DNA of 64,000 nucleotides from Effrenium voratum (taxonomy: Eukaryota; Sar; Dinophyceae; Suessiales; Symbiodiniaceae). Of the stretch, positions 52,032-62,419 are shown piece after piece. The notes under the pieces were generated by a model. That model was not told the origin of the DNA. It did not search any database and saw nothing but the letters and a program-made list of their open reading frames with translations. Position 1 is the first letter of the stretch; the number at the start of each line of letters is the position of its first letter. A program made the translations under genes and the position numbers. The stretch is from assembly GCA_963377175.1 (NCBI GenBank), contig CAUJNA010001618.1:1-64000 (forward strand), read 5' to 3'.

Positions 52032-52583
52032 ATGACTACCATCGCCACTAGCGTCGCCCTGGGCGAGGTCCAGACCAGCCCCAAGGGAGCCAAGTCGGCG
52101 CCCTTGAGGTCCGAGGGGAAGCCCATCGTCTGGCAGTCCGCGTGGACTCACGTCCTGTGGGAGCCCAGCAGCTTCGGCGAGGACCAAGGAACCAGGCAGA
52201 ACGCTTGCCTTGCGATGGAAACGGATTCCGAGGTCTGGGCGGCCTGGGAGGAATTCGAGAAGAGGTGCGTTAACGAGCTGTCTTCGCAGTCGAGCCGCAT
52301 TTGGGGCGACTACGGTGATGTGAAGGACAGGTGGCAGAGCTGCCTCAAGGAGTCCCGAAAGGGAGCGACCTTCCTGAAGTGCAAACTGGACGCGCGGAAC
52401 GTCCGCTTCTGGGACACTGACGGCAGCAAGATCCAGAGGCCCGAGTCGCTGGCGGGCTGCGAGTGCCAGGCCCGCGTCGAGGCCCGGCAGGTCTGGATCA
52501 TGGGCAAGCAATGCGGCCTGGTGCTGGAGGTCCGCGACCTGCAGGTGAAGCCCAGCACGGGCGGGGACTCTTGCCCCTTCTAA
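52032..52583 (+). CDS. Possible ssDNA-binding-like protein, intact
   Basis: A complete frame of 183 aa from the ATG at 52,032. The ordered features are WQSAWTHVLWEPSSF, WAAWEEFEKRC, DVKDRWQSCLKES, FLKCKLDARNVRFWD and a C-terminal beta-rich segment RQVWIMGKQCGLVLEVRDLQ ending GGDSCPF. The WIMGKQxGLVLEVxDLQV pattern resembles the last strands of OB-fold ssDNA-binding proteins of some large DNA viruses and Polinton-like elements, but I cannot confirm the family. A promoter-like motif lies just upstream and the next gene starts 174 bp downstream in the same direction. A broken duplicate lies at 61.9-62.3 kb. Composition and codon use fit the fibre genes. Confidence 0.45.
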   Translation: MTTIATSVALGEVQTSPKGAKSAPLRSEGKPIVWQSAWTHVLWEPSSFGEDQGTRQNACLAMETDSEVWAAWEEFEKRCVNELSSQSSRIWGDYGDVKDRWQSCLKESRKGATFLKCKLDARNVRFWDTDGSKIQRPESLAGCECQARVEARQVWIMGKQCGLVLEVRDLQVKPSTGGDSCPF

Positions 52584-52710
52584 AACTGCGTTCTTTTAAT
52601 CGTGGATATCAGACGTAAGCGAACGCGCCAACTGACCCCGGCGGCCTAAGTGAACAGCGAGGCCCCGGCACCCAAGGGACTTAGGGGGATGTAGGGGACT
52701 CTTTTTTTTG

Positions 52711-52745
52711 CTCGGACCACTTTTTTTCCGCCGGCCTAAGAAAAG
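52711..52745 (+). promoter_or_regulatory. Promoter-like motif, copy 2
   Basis: CTCGGACCACTTTTTTTCCG, CCGGC, then CTAAGAAAAG, ending 12 bp before the next ATG. It shares CGGACCACT, the T run, CGCC and TAAGAAAAG with the motif at 51,976, although the intervening sequence differs. Confidence 0.5.
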
Positions 52746-52757
52746 CAATCGACAACA

Positions 52758-53555
52758 ATGGCATCCTGGGCGAGGCAGCGGGAGCATATCAGGAAGGCGG
52801 TCGAGGCCGGATCGAGGGCCCGGGACACGGATGACGGAAGCCGTGTCTTGGGCTTGAGGCGGGGCCGAGGCGCCTACGCGTTGCTCCAGCGCGCGGACGG
52901 GAGCGTCACCAGGGCCGGGGAGGCCTACTTCGGCATGCTCGGGCGGCAGCCAGAGTCGAGGACCTTCGACCCAAGGCAGCCGCTGGTCAGGGAGGGTGCG
53001 GCCGACTACGTGCTACTGCAGAACGGGCAGCGGGGCCTAGTGCGGCGGCTGCGGGAGGACGGCACCTACCAGCTGACGAACCTAGGGAGGCGGTTCTTCA
53101 AGAACAAGTACTCGCAGCACGTAGCACACATCCCAGTGGTCATCAGGGGAATGCGGCGGGCCGGCAAAAACGCGGGCCGGGCTTACGAGCGCAGGGACTG
53201 GCTCCCCGCAAATGTCCTGGGTGGGGAGGCCAGCCGGCAGCCCGACAGGCTGTCGGAGCAGCAAATACTGCAAAACGTCAAGCGGGAGTTGGTGGCCGCG
53301 GGGGACGAGGACCGCGCCGCCGGCAGGGCGCCCATCATGGAACTCAGCGACGAGACGTACTTCTACGACCCGGAAGGGGAGTGGGTGGTGTCCTCGGAGA
53401 CGACGCAATACCGGAACAGCCGCGTACACGTAGAAACCATCCTGCGGCAGAGGCTGCGAGGCCTGCGCCGCGTGTCGTACCAGCTGCCGTGCTTCAACAA
53501 TATCCTGGAATGCGCATTCGAGGACTCCGGGGACAACGCCTGCGTGCCGCGGCAG
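52758..53555 (+). pseudogene. Possible polymerase-B-type N-terminal region, fused out of frame to fibre
   Basis: ATG at 52,758, about 266 codons: LGRRFFKNKYSQHVAHIPVV, then RDWLPANVLGG, SDETYFYDPEGEWVVSS, ETILRQRLRGLRRVSYQLPC, and finally ILECAFEDSGDNACVPRQ. The last motif (AFEDxGDxxCVPRQ) reminds me of N-terminal regions of Polinton or large-virus proteins with replication roles, possibly protein-primed DNA polymerase B, but no polymerase motif is present and the call is tentative. At 53,551-53,558 the sequence switches, with a few bases of microhomology (gcag), to the fibre C-terminus in another frame. Truncated, therefore probably dead. It shares its promoter-like motif with the gene before it. 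Confidence 0.35.
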
Positions 53556-54077
53556 CGGCCCGGAGCTGCGGCTGCTGGGCAACCAGAGCGCGCGGGTCTT
53601 CCTGGAGCGGGACGGCGGGGCGCACCAGTGCGAGCTCATCATGATCAACGACGAGGCGCTGGTGCAGACGAAGAGCCTCTCGACGCAGCTGTCCTTGACC
53701 ACGAACCAGAGGAACCCCGGCTGCCTCGTGATCGCCGGCAACACGGGCAACGTGGTCTGCAACACGAGCTTCACCAACTTGTCGGACAGCCGGGTGAAGA
53801 CGGAGATGGCCGAGGCCGACCTGGGGGAGCTCCTGCAGCTCTTCGACTCCGTGGAGGCCAAGCAGCACAAGCGCCCCGACATGAACGGGGACCTGAGGCT
53901 GGGCTTCGCCTCGGACGACTTCGCAGGAACGAAGTGGAAGAACCTGACAGGGACCGCCCGGTGGAGTGACGGCACAGAGATGGTGACCCTCGACTACTCG
54001 CACCTCACCAGCGTGCTCTGGGGGGTGTGCAAGGGCTTCCAGGCCCGGCTGGACAAGCTGGAAGAACAAGTAAAAAA
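53556..54077 (+). pseudogene. S74 domain only, fibre copy 4
   Basis: Corresponds to the last ~170 residues of the fibre: LLGNQSARVFLERDGG, ELIMINDEALVQTK, SDSRVKTEMAEADL, KWKNLTGTARWSDG, DYSHLTSVLWGVCKGF. One frame is clean from 53,641 on. A deletion near 54,055 removes the usual ending and the fibre stop, and the frame runs on into the next gene. The upstream fibre parts are missing. Confidence 0.7.
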
Positions 54078-54962
54078 ATGGACGTCCTGGCCGACGACTT
54101 CAATGTGCGGGACCCCCGCAAGCTGTACCGCCTTGCGCGGCAGCGGAACATGGACGTCACGCAGCCTGAAGACCGACGTGGGCCGGCAGGACGCCCAGGG
54201 CCCTCGGCAAGTCCGCCGCGGCGGAGGGGCCCGATCGACTTCAGCCAGAACACCAAGGGGAAGACCAGGTACGGCCTCGTGGTCATGGACGTCTTCACCA
54301 GGGAGGCGGCCGTGGAGTCGCTGCAGAGAAGAGCGCCGCAAGCGGGCCACCCGGGAGCTGGTGGGCGAGGAGCGCAACTTCGTGGTCACCACGGACCTGG
54401 GCAACGAGCTCGCCTCCCTGGACCGGGAGCTGCCCGAGGAGGCCGTGCGGCCCGAGGACCGCAACGCCACGGCCGTGATCGACCGGGGCATCCAGACCCT
54501 GAAGAAGGACCTGGCCACGCGAGTGGCCCGCAAGACGCCCGGCCGCGCGAGACGGTCTACGGGGCCCCAGAGGACGTGGAGCGGCAGCCGGCCACCGAGT
54601 TCCGGCTGCTGCAAGACAACGCGGACAAGTTCCAGCACAACAAGGATCTGACCGACCGCCGCATCAAGGCCATAGAGGACGCGGGGGCCTTCAGGGCTCC
54701 CACCAACGCCGCCCGGAGCTTCAACCCCCAGTACGGGGACGTGCAGCGGCTGCAGGCCGTGGACTCCATGACGGTCCGCAGCACCGAGAGGCGGGAGACC
54801 CTGCTGAAGCTGGCCCTGCCGGCGCCCCAGGGCAGCGGCAACGCCGCGGGCAGGCTGACGAGGCGCGGCCGGCCCGCTGCGGCAAGGCAGCTGGAAGACT
54901 TCTTGGGGCAGCCCAGGAGGCCGGGCCAGCACAAGGCAAAAAAACATGTCTTAGCATATTGA
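54078..54962 (+). pseudogene. Integrase type A, third copy (deletions)
   Basis: ATG at 54,078. The N-terminal helix is shortened (ARQRNMDVTQ then a deletion), and DFSQNTKGKTRYGLVVMDV keeps the core start but has lost the QADLI of the first catalytic Asp. TTDLGNELASLD and ATAVIDRGIQTLKKDL are in another frame, and ATEFRLLQDNADKFQHNKDL to the C-terminus is back in the first. The third catalytic position is again Asp. Dead copy, but useful for comparison. Confidence 0.65.
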
Positions 54963-55225
54963 TGGGCTTTGGGGCCAAATCGCATGTAGCCAATTCCACA
55001 TTTTCATGCGTTTGATTCGTCACTCACCGGCTGCCCTCAAAATGCAAGCATTGAGAAAAGGAAACAAAAGGTCTCAACAGCCCCCTAAATCGTTCCATGG
55101 CCTTCCTCGGTTCCCCAATCTGCTCGTTCTGCACCCAGAAACTTTTTTCCTCATGCTCCGCAATTCTTTGAGCCCCGAGATCCAATTCTAGGCCAGGAAA
55201 TGGCACAGCAGCAACAATTCAGCCT
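54963..55225. other. No gene seen
   Basis: Unique spacer between two converging genes; no motif recognised. Confidence 0.4.
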
Positions 55226-57067
55226 TCAAGGTTTGGCCGCCCTGGTTTGATAGAAGGCTCTACCAGCGTAGAAGCCAAAGTACTCCTGGTACTGCGCTTC
55301 AGATACGAAGATCAAGCGCTGTCTGCCGGTTTGTGGCACAGTCTCTGTCCTTGTCAGCAAAAGCACCAGGATGTCAGCTGTGTCGCATGCTTTGTCACGC
55401 TCGTTCTTTACTATGAATGGAGAATTGCCCTTCTTGCATTGCAAACATTCAGAGATCGTGCGATTGTTGCCCTTTGCCCTCACCTCTTCCAACATGAGAA
55501 AGGCATCAGCAGCTGGAGCTCCGGCAGCATTCACGACCAAAACACGTTTGCCAGTCAACGTCACTGTAAGGATTTGGTTTGTCATTTCAACTACGCACTG
55601 GTGCATTCCCAGTCCCTTAAGTAAATTTGTCCGAGCTTTGGGATTGCCGCAGCGTGAGGACCTCGACAACAATTGCTTCCTGGATTTGGCAAATTGCAGA
55701 TGCCGGTTGATGACCTTGGTGCTTTTCAAGCTGTCAGGCTGGATCACTGCACCCCTGTGTAGATCGGCAATGTCAACTAGTTGTCCATCCTCAAACGCAG
55801 AAGCTCGCAACACTCGAAACCTGGCATTGAATTCTTCCCACTGTTGCCAGGTTGGTTCTGACTCAAACAAGCGGTAGTCCATCAAGTTCCACGGTTGCAA
55901 ATCGTCAGAGAACTTAGACAAACTCAGCATCAAGTACAACCAAATGTAGGGCAAGTCGATGCGGTACTGCGAGGAGTCGCCGTCCTTGAACTTGACGCGG
56001 ATAAGCTCCACCTTCTCAGGATCTAGATTGCCGACCATTTCGCCAGACAAAATCCATCTGCCTGACAGAGCTGCGCGAAGCAGTTCCTTGAGGTCTGCAC
56101 CCGGCTCCATCTGAGTGGCGTCAGGATACTTCTGCCTCAATTGTCTCATAACTGCACCCACCAAGGCAGTTGCTGCAGCGTTGGGCATCTCCATCAAGGC
56201 CTCTAGAAGGCACTCCAAAGCTCTGCCATGCCCGCCCATGTCTTCGACCAGGAGGTCTTTTAGGCGGTGGCCGGGCAGCACCGGCTGTTTGTTGCGGGTT
56301 ACGGCGGTCACGCGTGGCAGCTCCAGAAAAACTCGGGCCTGGGGACTGCCAGCAAGTCCACTCTTCACATTTTGCAAAGCGGCCACACAAGCTACGACAA
56401 AGGGGCCTTCCACTTGGTTGACAAGGCGGCAGACCTCCTGCATCACCTGATAGAATGGCAGGTCCTTGCCCGCAGCATCACTGCGCTCGGTAAATCCAGG
56501 CAGACCTTGCATCCCGTCGACTCCGATCACCACCGTGCTATGATTGAGCTCATCACGCAGCACAGACCTAAGCACAGGCGAGGGTGTGAGGTCGGCAGGG
56601 CATTGGATGCGGAATTCGGCGAAGTCTGTTGGAGCGCCGACCTCCCGAAAAGCCTCTTTGTTTGCATTCCGCAGCTGCCACAGCATGCGGCATGCCACAA
56701 AGCGTCGGGCATTGAGCTCCTCCGTGGCCCAGTCCCCGGGAGAGAGGCCGTTCTCGCAGCTGATCATGAAGCTCCTCGTTTGCTTGCTGAATTTCAGTTT
56801 CTGCCTTTCAGACACATTCTGCAAGCACTGCTCGACCAGGCCCGGGAACTCTGTCAGCAACCGGGACTTGCCTTGCCCTGGGCCTGCAAATGCGATGAAC
56901 AAAGGATGAAGCTGTTTGTCACTGTTCTTCCCCTTTTGCTCGTGCAGCTTCTGGATGGGGATCTGCATGCTTTCACGCAGCACCTCCTTCCCACAATAGT
57001 CCCATGTGGCCCCAACTGTTGCAAGCAGTTGGTCGGCTGCTCCAAACTTCAACTTCTTCGCGAGCAA
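55226..57067 (-). CDS. P-loop NTPase with nuclease-like C-terminus (Crinkler-RHS-like)
   Basis: An intact frame of 613 aa (start at 57,067). Residues 53-72 hold a strand and Walker A loop (PLFIAFAGPGQGKSRLL; GPGQGKS 62-68). 177-188 are Walker B-like (STVVIGVDGMQG). The middle is helical. The C-terminus has the outline of a PD-(D/E)XK nuclease: Asp521 in APAADAF and Glu540-x-x-Gln-x-Lys545 in ECLQCK. An NTPase followed by such a nuclease is the plan of Crinkler-RHS (CR) proteins, which occur as transposon-linked proteins and as effectors in protists. I assign it on these motifs only. It is one of the few open frames in the 25-kb element. The coiled-coil gene upstream on the same strand may be related. 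Confidence 0.45.
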   Translation of the reverse strand: MLAKKLKFGAADQLLATVGATWDYCGKEVLRESMQIPIQKLHEQKGKNSDKQLHPLFIAFAGPGQGKSRLLTEFPGLVEQCLQNVSERQKLKFSKQTRSFMISCENGLSPGDWATEELNARRFVACRMLWQLRNANKEAFREVGAPTDFAEFRIQCPADLTPSPVLRSVLRDELNHSTVVIGVDGMQGLPGFTERSDAAGKDLPFYQVMQEVCRLVNQVEGPFVVACVAALQNVKSGLAGSPQARVFLELPRVTAVTRNKQPVLPGHRLKDLLVEDMGGHGRALECLLEALMEMPNAAATALVGAVMRQLRQKYPDATQMEPGADLKELLRAALSGRWILSGEMVGNLDPEKVELIRVKFKDGDSSQYRIDLPYIWLYLMLSLSKFSDDLQPWNLMDYRLFESEPTWQQWEEFNARFRVLRASAFEDGQLVDIADLHRGAVIQPDSLKSTKVINRHLQFAKSRKQLLSRSSRCGNPKARTNLLKGLGMHQCVVEMTNQILTVTLTGKRVLVVNAAGAPAADAFLMLEEVRAKGNNRTISECLQCKKGNSPFIVKNERDKACDTADILVLLLTRTETVPQTGRQRLIFVSEAQYQEYFGFYAGRAFYQTRAAKP

Positions 57068-57698
57068 CTTCTCGCACCAACTGCTCCGTGCCTGTCTCCA
57101 AAATCGGGCGCGGAGGAGTGTAAGGACATCAGCAATTGTTGGATTTATCGAGTCGGGTGGCTCCGCCTCAGCAAAAGAATTTCAAATCAGGCAGATATGA
57201 GCAGGTACATCTAAAATTGAACAATAGAAGGGGATGGAATGGCAGCACAACGGGCCAAACCATCGAACAGAACTCTGCCCGTGGATGCAAAGCCGGGAAT
57301 GTATGGTTGAACTCACTGCATCAAAGAGAACATTCACAGAATGCACTTGGGCCTTCAGCAGCCAGGACCCCAATGGGTGCAGAGACATAAAGACATCAGA
57401 GTTTGCCCTCCCTCTCCCCGACGGCAGAAGGGCAGGTCTTGCTCTTTGAAAAGCAAGCTGAAGGCAATGACAAAATCACTCACAAGGATCAACGGCACGT
57501 CTCAATCAATGTTGACCGGCAGGAATGACCGACCTCCAACAAGGAATGGCAACCATCCGTTCATGGGGGGCTCCATACCGAGCCTACCAAGGACACGAAC
57601 CGCCGCAATCTGCAAAAATGCTATCTTGGGATTTCCTGGTTCTCTGGATGCGATCAGGGCTGCCCCACCAAAACCATGTGCGGGCCGCGCGGGGAATT
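57068..57698. other. No gene seen
   Basis: Spacer between the NTPase start and the coiled-coil gene end; might hold the promoter or 5' exon of the NTPase gene. Nothing recognised. Confidence 0.4.
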
Positions 57699-58343
57699 TC
57701 AGAACCGCACGCAACGATCAGAGTCACAGAACGCAGCCGGCCGGCGGAAGCGACCGACTCCGCCCGCCTCGGACTCCTTCGTCCGGCCGCTTGCCTTCGC
57801 CTCCTTGACCTCCGCCTCCTGGACCTTCCTCTCCGCCTCCTGGACCTTCCTCTCCGCCTCCTGAACCTTCCTCTCCGCCTCCTGAACCTCCTTCTTCGCC
57901 TCCTGAATCTCCTTCTTCGCCTCCTGAACCTTCCTCTCCGCCTCCTGAACCTTCCTCTCCGCCTCCTGCACCTTTGTCGCATTGCCCGAGTCCTCCGCCG
58001 TCTCCAAGACGGTGGCAGCTCGAGCGAGACGCCTCACCGCCATCGCTTCCTGCTCCTGGGCGCTCTCAACCTGCCGCTGGGCGCTCTCAACCTGCCGCTG
58101 AGCGCTTTCAACCTGCCGCTGGGCAGTCTCAACCTGCCGCTGGGCGCTCGCTTGCTGCTGTCGCGCCAGGAGCAGGTCCTGCCCAGCAAGACTCACACGC
58201 CGAGCAGCAGTGCGCTCGGACGGACGGCCTCTTCCAAGGCCTTTAGGGCTGCCTCGACAAACATGCAGCACACAGAATGTCACGAAAGCGCTTGTGAATC
58301 TGACCTGTTGGTAAACAAGCAAACACTCCTGCCTCTGCCACAA
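57699..58343 (-). CDS. Heptad-repeat coiled-coil protein
   Basis: An open frame of about 214 aa dominated by two repeats: SAQRQVE (four to five copies) and VQEAERK/VQEAKKE (about nine copies, residues roughly 120-185). The seven-residue period with hydrophobic V/A at a and d positions is a long coiled coil, encoded by near-identical 21-bp units (57,800-57,970). The first ~35 codons lack a confident start, and the frame may be an exon. It lies just upstream of, and on the same strand as, the P-loop/nuclease gene. Confidence 0.45.
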   Translation of the reverse strand: MWQRQECLLVYQQVRFTSAFVTFCVLHVCRGSPKGLGRGRPSERTAARRVSLAGQDLLLARQQQASAQRQVETAQRQVESAQRQVESAQRQVESAQEQEAMAVRRLARAATVLETAEDSGNATKVQEAERKVQEAERKVQEAKKEIQEAKKEVQEAERKVQEAERKVQEAERKVQEAEVKEAKASGRTKESEAGGVGRFRRPAAFCDSDRCVRF

Positions 58344-59490
58344 ACTTCTTTAGCTGCTGCTTTAACTCAGGCTTAGTCGCCAAATCATTCCACTTCCCTG
58401 GATCTGTCAGCTGCACTTTTCCTGAGCTCAAAATTTCACCACGCCTGCTGCAACCAATGTGCTGCTAAAGCGGCGCATGACCACTTGCATGTCTTTCAGC
58501 GTGCCGTTGTCCACAACCCGTTTGGCTTCTGCGACCACCTGAGCGAGACAAGGCTGGGACGTCGCTTTCTCTGAAGGCCCGCCGCCTCCTCGAGATCGAG
58601 CCGGTCCTGACAACCAACAAGCCCAACGTTCAAGCCCGATGCACGTGTCCCCCAGGCCTGGCCACTGTTGTCCTGGCGGCAACCGGCAAAAGATGCGAAC
58701 AGGCTTCGGGTCGGAGGAGTCCTCTTGCGCAGCCCCGGCGCGCCGAGCGACTCCGGCATGCAACGGGTGCCGTTTGCCTGAAAGAGCCAAAGTGCAATCT
58801 GCTTGCGCCTGCGGGCAACTCTGAGAACTGGGCCAATATGCTGTCCTGGCACTCAGCACGAAACAAGAACATGCAAAGGAGGGACTTCATGCTCCTTCAG
58901 CCCAGGAACTCCTCGAGCAAAGTCCTGGGCGGCGGCGACAAGGGACTCCTGAAACCCGAAAACCTTCGAAAAAAATGTGTCCCAAGACCCAGGCCGTGCT
59001 CGGCTGCACGAGCAGCGCCAATGCAATCCCGAGAAGGCAGAGGCACATACCTGGCCGCTGCCTACCGCGGGCACGGTAGCGTCACAAGCTTGCCAGCCTC
59101 GGCTTTTGGTCCTGGTCCGCATCATCGCCATGGCTATTCGAAAAGCGCTTGAGCGGCCTGCGATTCCTCAAGCGCTGGCACTAGACCCATCGGGCAACCA
59201 TTGCGAGCTGTTGTTGTGTCAGTGTTGATGAGTACACTCGAGCCAAGTTTCCAGAGCAAACACAAGATTGACTGGCTTCTTTGGCAACACCAACGCACGG
59301 GTTTGGATGCTCCTCCTCCTTTTCACTCGCGGCCTGAAGGTCGGTCGGGCCAAGCCTTGCAAGGCTTCGCAGCGTCCATCCGTCAGACTGGCTGACCCAC
59401 ATCCTGCCGCTGCATCAAAGTCCAAGCGAGATACCAAACTGGCCTGCCTGCAAACAAGCAGCCGAAATCGGCACCGGGCCGCCAGGGGCT
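58344..59490. other. Possible upstream exons, otherwise nothing clear
   Basis: Minus-strand frames at 58,428-58,890 have a plausible helical end (VVAEAKRVVDNGTLKDMQVV) and could be exons of the coiled-coil gene, but splice sites cannot be chosen. The rest shows only short frames. Confidence 0.25.
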
Positions 59491-60650
59491 GAAGGGCGGG
59501 GGTTTCTGGGGTCCCTGGTCCCTGGGATCACTGGGGCCTCTGGGGCCCTAGGGTCCCTACATTCCCTAGGGTCCCTAAGGTCCCTAAGGTCCCTAGGGTC
59601 CCTAGAGTCCCTGGGGTCCCTGCACACGTGTGCATCAGACGTCTCGCCAAGGCCCCAGAGTGCGCTCATCCCTGTCAACGCACGGCGGGTTCAGGGACCT
59701 TGGGGACCTTAGGGACCTTAGGGACCTTAGGGACCTTAGGGACCCTAGCAACCCTGCAAACCCTACCCTAGGGACCCTAGGGACTCCGAGGACTTCAGGG
59801 ACCCAGCGACCCAGGACTTCAAGAGATCCTTGGTGGCCCCAAGGATTTTGGGGCTTGAAGGGATCTTGGCAAGAACTTCACGCCGGGTACCACTCAGCCT
59901 GGGCATTCTCCAGCATCATAGGGTCATGCAAAAACACAAAATGCCGAAGCCAAGACACACACACACACACATTGCAAATGGGCCACAACACCACAACATC
60001 ATCTCCCGACTACAAACACGGATGTAGAAAACACCATGTAGAGACATACCAACATAAAGGCACAAAGACATAAAGATATAAAGATATAAAGAGAAAGGTA
60101 TAAAGATACAAAGATATAAAGATATGAATTTGTAGAAATACAAAGATATAAATGTATGAAAATTCATAAAGAGATACAAATACGTAGAGATATGAAGATA
60201 TAAATGTATGAAAATAAATATGAGTACACGAAGATAAATAGATGTATGGCAAGTTGCTCGAATGGAAAAACAACAGAAGCTTTGCCCTTCCGCGCGTCTT
60301 TGTGTCCCCTTGCGTGGCAAGCTGCAACCAACCGAAGCTTGAGAGATGACTTCACACTTCACAGGATCTCTTGCCCCCAAGACCCAGAGTTGCTGGGGTC
60401 CCTAAGGTTTTTGGGGTCCCTAAGGTCCCTGGGGTCCCCAAGGTCCCTTAGGGTCCGTAAGGTCCCTAGGGTCAAAACGCCGTGTGTTGACAAGGATGGA
60501 TGCACTTTGGGACTGGCCAGACGTCTTGATGGAAGGACGTTGTTTCATGGCACCTGCAGCGGACGCCCGCGTGCCCCAGGGACCCAGGAACCCCAGGGAC
60601 CCCAGGGACCCTAGGGACCCCAGGGACCCTCGGGACGGACCGTCAGGGCT
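59491..60650. repeat. Second minisatellite field with A/T-rich core
   Basis: 9-bp unit clusters at 59,507-59,622, 59,692-59,815 (complement), 60,392-60,472 and 60,578-60,642 (complement) flank an A/T-rich stretch (60,010-60,240, 'aaagatataaagatat' repeats) and a short (CA) run at 59,958-59,971. Homologous in order to 48.8-49.9 kb. Confidence 0.8.
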
Positions 60651-61845
60651 TCACTGGGTCAAAGATCAAGGGGGCTGACAGATTGGTGACAAAGATCAAA
60701 TGACAATAACCTGCACGGGACCTCTTGGCCATGACAATGGAACGCGGCGAGGGCCCGGGCGGAACGTGGAGCTCGAGGCGCAAGCTCAAAAGTTCGGAGT
60801 GCCTGAGCGCCAGGAAAAAAAAGGCGATTTTGAGGAAACCACACTGCCTGACTTACAAAAGACCTGACAGTACGACTTGACGGGGTTGGGGCAATCGCTC
60901 TCAAGGTCAAGGGTTCACCAGGTTGGAGAGACACTACAAAATTCGGGCCTGGCTCAACGAGGTCACGATTTCCAAAGATACACGGGCCTGACGGCGCGGC
61001 TTGACGGGGTTGGGAAAAGCACACAAAAAAACACCGCAAACCACTCGGGCCTCACCGGGTCAAAGAGATCAAGGTTGGGCCCAACCCTGAAAGCTCAGTT
61101 GAAATCCGCGCATCAACACTGACGGCGCAATCAGCAAAAAGGCCCAGGCAGAACGTCTTCGAGTCGCGCAAATCCTAGCACGGGACGGGGGGGGGTGTCC
61201 GGGCCTCGCTAGGCCAAAGATCAAGGGGCCTGACAGATTGGCGAGTTGGGACCCAAACCTCAAAGATCAGTTGGCATTGATGGCCATGACAACGGAAGCA
61301 GCGAAGGCCCGGGCAGTATGCCCCGATGTCAAAACAAAGCCTGGCACGCGAAAACACGACCTTCAAAATCCAGGACCAACCCTGAAACACTGCTCAAAGG
61401 CCGAGTTGACACCAATCCGCACAGGTGCCCAGCCAAAGAGTCCCCAGTAGCACGAATTGGATCCACCTGCAAGCGGCCAACAAAAAGTGACAAAAAGGCA
61501 ACTCGCGGCGCTGCGAGAAGATCTGCACGTCGAAGTCTGGGCACAGGGCACGTGAGGTCAAGAAAAACTGTGTCTGAAACCACGCCTTTGCACCCGCGAG
61601 CGGTTCCCGCCCCGTACCCCAGAGTGTCCCCGAATCTCGCCTTCACAAGGCTCACGTGCTTGGGGAAGCTCTTTCCAAACACGACCGACAACGTAAAAAT
61701 CGTGAGAAAAACGCAACACCGGCAACCTGTCATGCAAAATCACGCCCAAAAACCATGCAAAACTGAATTTACGGAAAAACAAACAAAAACGTGTTTTTTC
61801 CGGAACTGGCGGCCCTCGAGCCGCTTGAGCCAGGGCCGTCCCTTT
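60651..61845. other. Duplicated spacer upstream of the broken ssDNA-binding-like gene
   Basis: No gene. Patches match 51.2-51.97 kb; internal 'gggcctgacg' and 'cgggttggg' short repeats occur at 60,860-61,080. It ends in the same 'tggcggccctcgagccgctt' sequence as the other copy. Confidence 0.5.
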
Positions 61846-61880
61846 GGTCGGACCATTTTGTTGTCCGCCCTATAGGAAAA
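61846..61880 (+). promoter_or_regulatory. Promoter-like motif, copy 3
   Basis: GGTCGGACCATTTTGTTGTC, CGCCC, then TATAGGAAAAGG, the duplicate of the motif at 51,976 with three changes in the T run and one in TATAAG. Confidence 0.45.
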
Positions 61881-61895
61881 GGACCGGCAAGCAAA

Positions 61896-62265
61896 AGTCC
61901 CGAACCATCGCCACTAGCTTCGCCCTGGGCGAGGTGCAGACGAGCCCCAAGGGCGCCATCGTCTGGCAGTCCGCGTGGACTCACGTCCTTTGGAGCCCAG
62001 CAGCTTCGGCGAGGACCAAGGAACCAGGCAGAACGCCTGCCTTGCGATGGAAACGGATTCCGAGGTCTGGGCGGCCTGGGAGGAATTCGAGAAGCTGTCT
62101 TCGCGGTCGAGCCGCATTTGGGGCGACTACGGCGATGTGAAGGACAGGTGGCAGAGCTGCCTCAAGGAGTGGCAGGTCTGGATTATGGGCAAGCAATGCG
62201 GCCTGGTGAAGGTCCGCGACCTGCAGGTGAACCCCGGCACGGGCGGGGACTCTTGCCCGTTCTAA
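61896..62265 (+). pseudogene. ssDNA-binding-like gene, broken duplicate
   Basis: Same protein as at 52.0 kb, but the start codon region reads 'agtcccgaaccatc' instead of containing ATG. SFALGEVQTSPKGAIVWQSA is followed by a frameshift near 61,995. A segment between QSCLKE and WQVWIMGKQCGL (about 45 residues) is deleted, as is CVNE, and the end GGDSCPF is kept. A segmental duplicate that has decayed. Confidence 0.65.
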
Positions 62266-62419
62266 AACTGCGTTCGGTTTATCGTGGATGTCAGACGTAA
62301 GCGAACGCGCCCGTAACTGACCCCGGCGGCCTCGAGAGAACAGCGAGGCCCCGGGGCACCCAGGGTTAGGGGGCCTAGCGGACTTGGGGGGCCGGTTCGG
62401 CAGCAGGCTCAGCTCCTCA
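62266..62419. other. No gene seen
   Basis: 3' flank of the duplicate, still similar to 52.58-52.72 kb ('gacgtaagcgaacgcg', 'aacagcgaggccccgg'). Confidence 0.5.
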
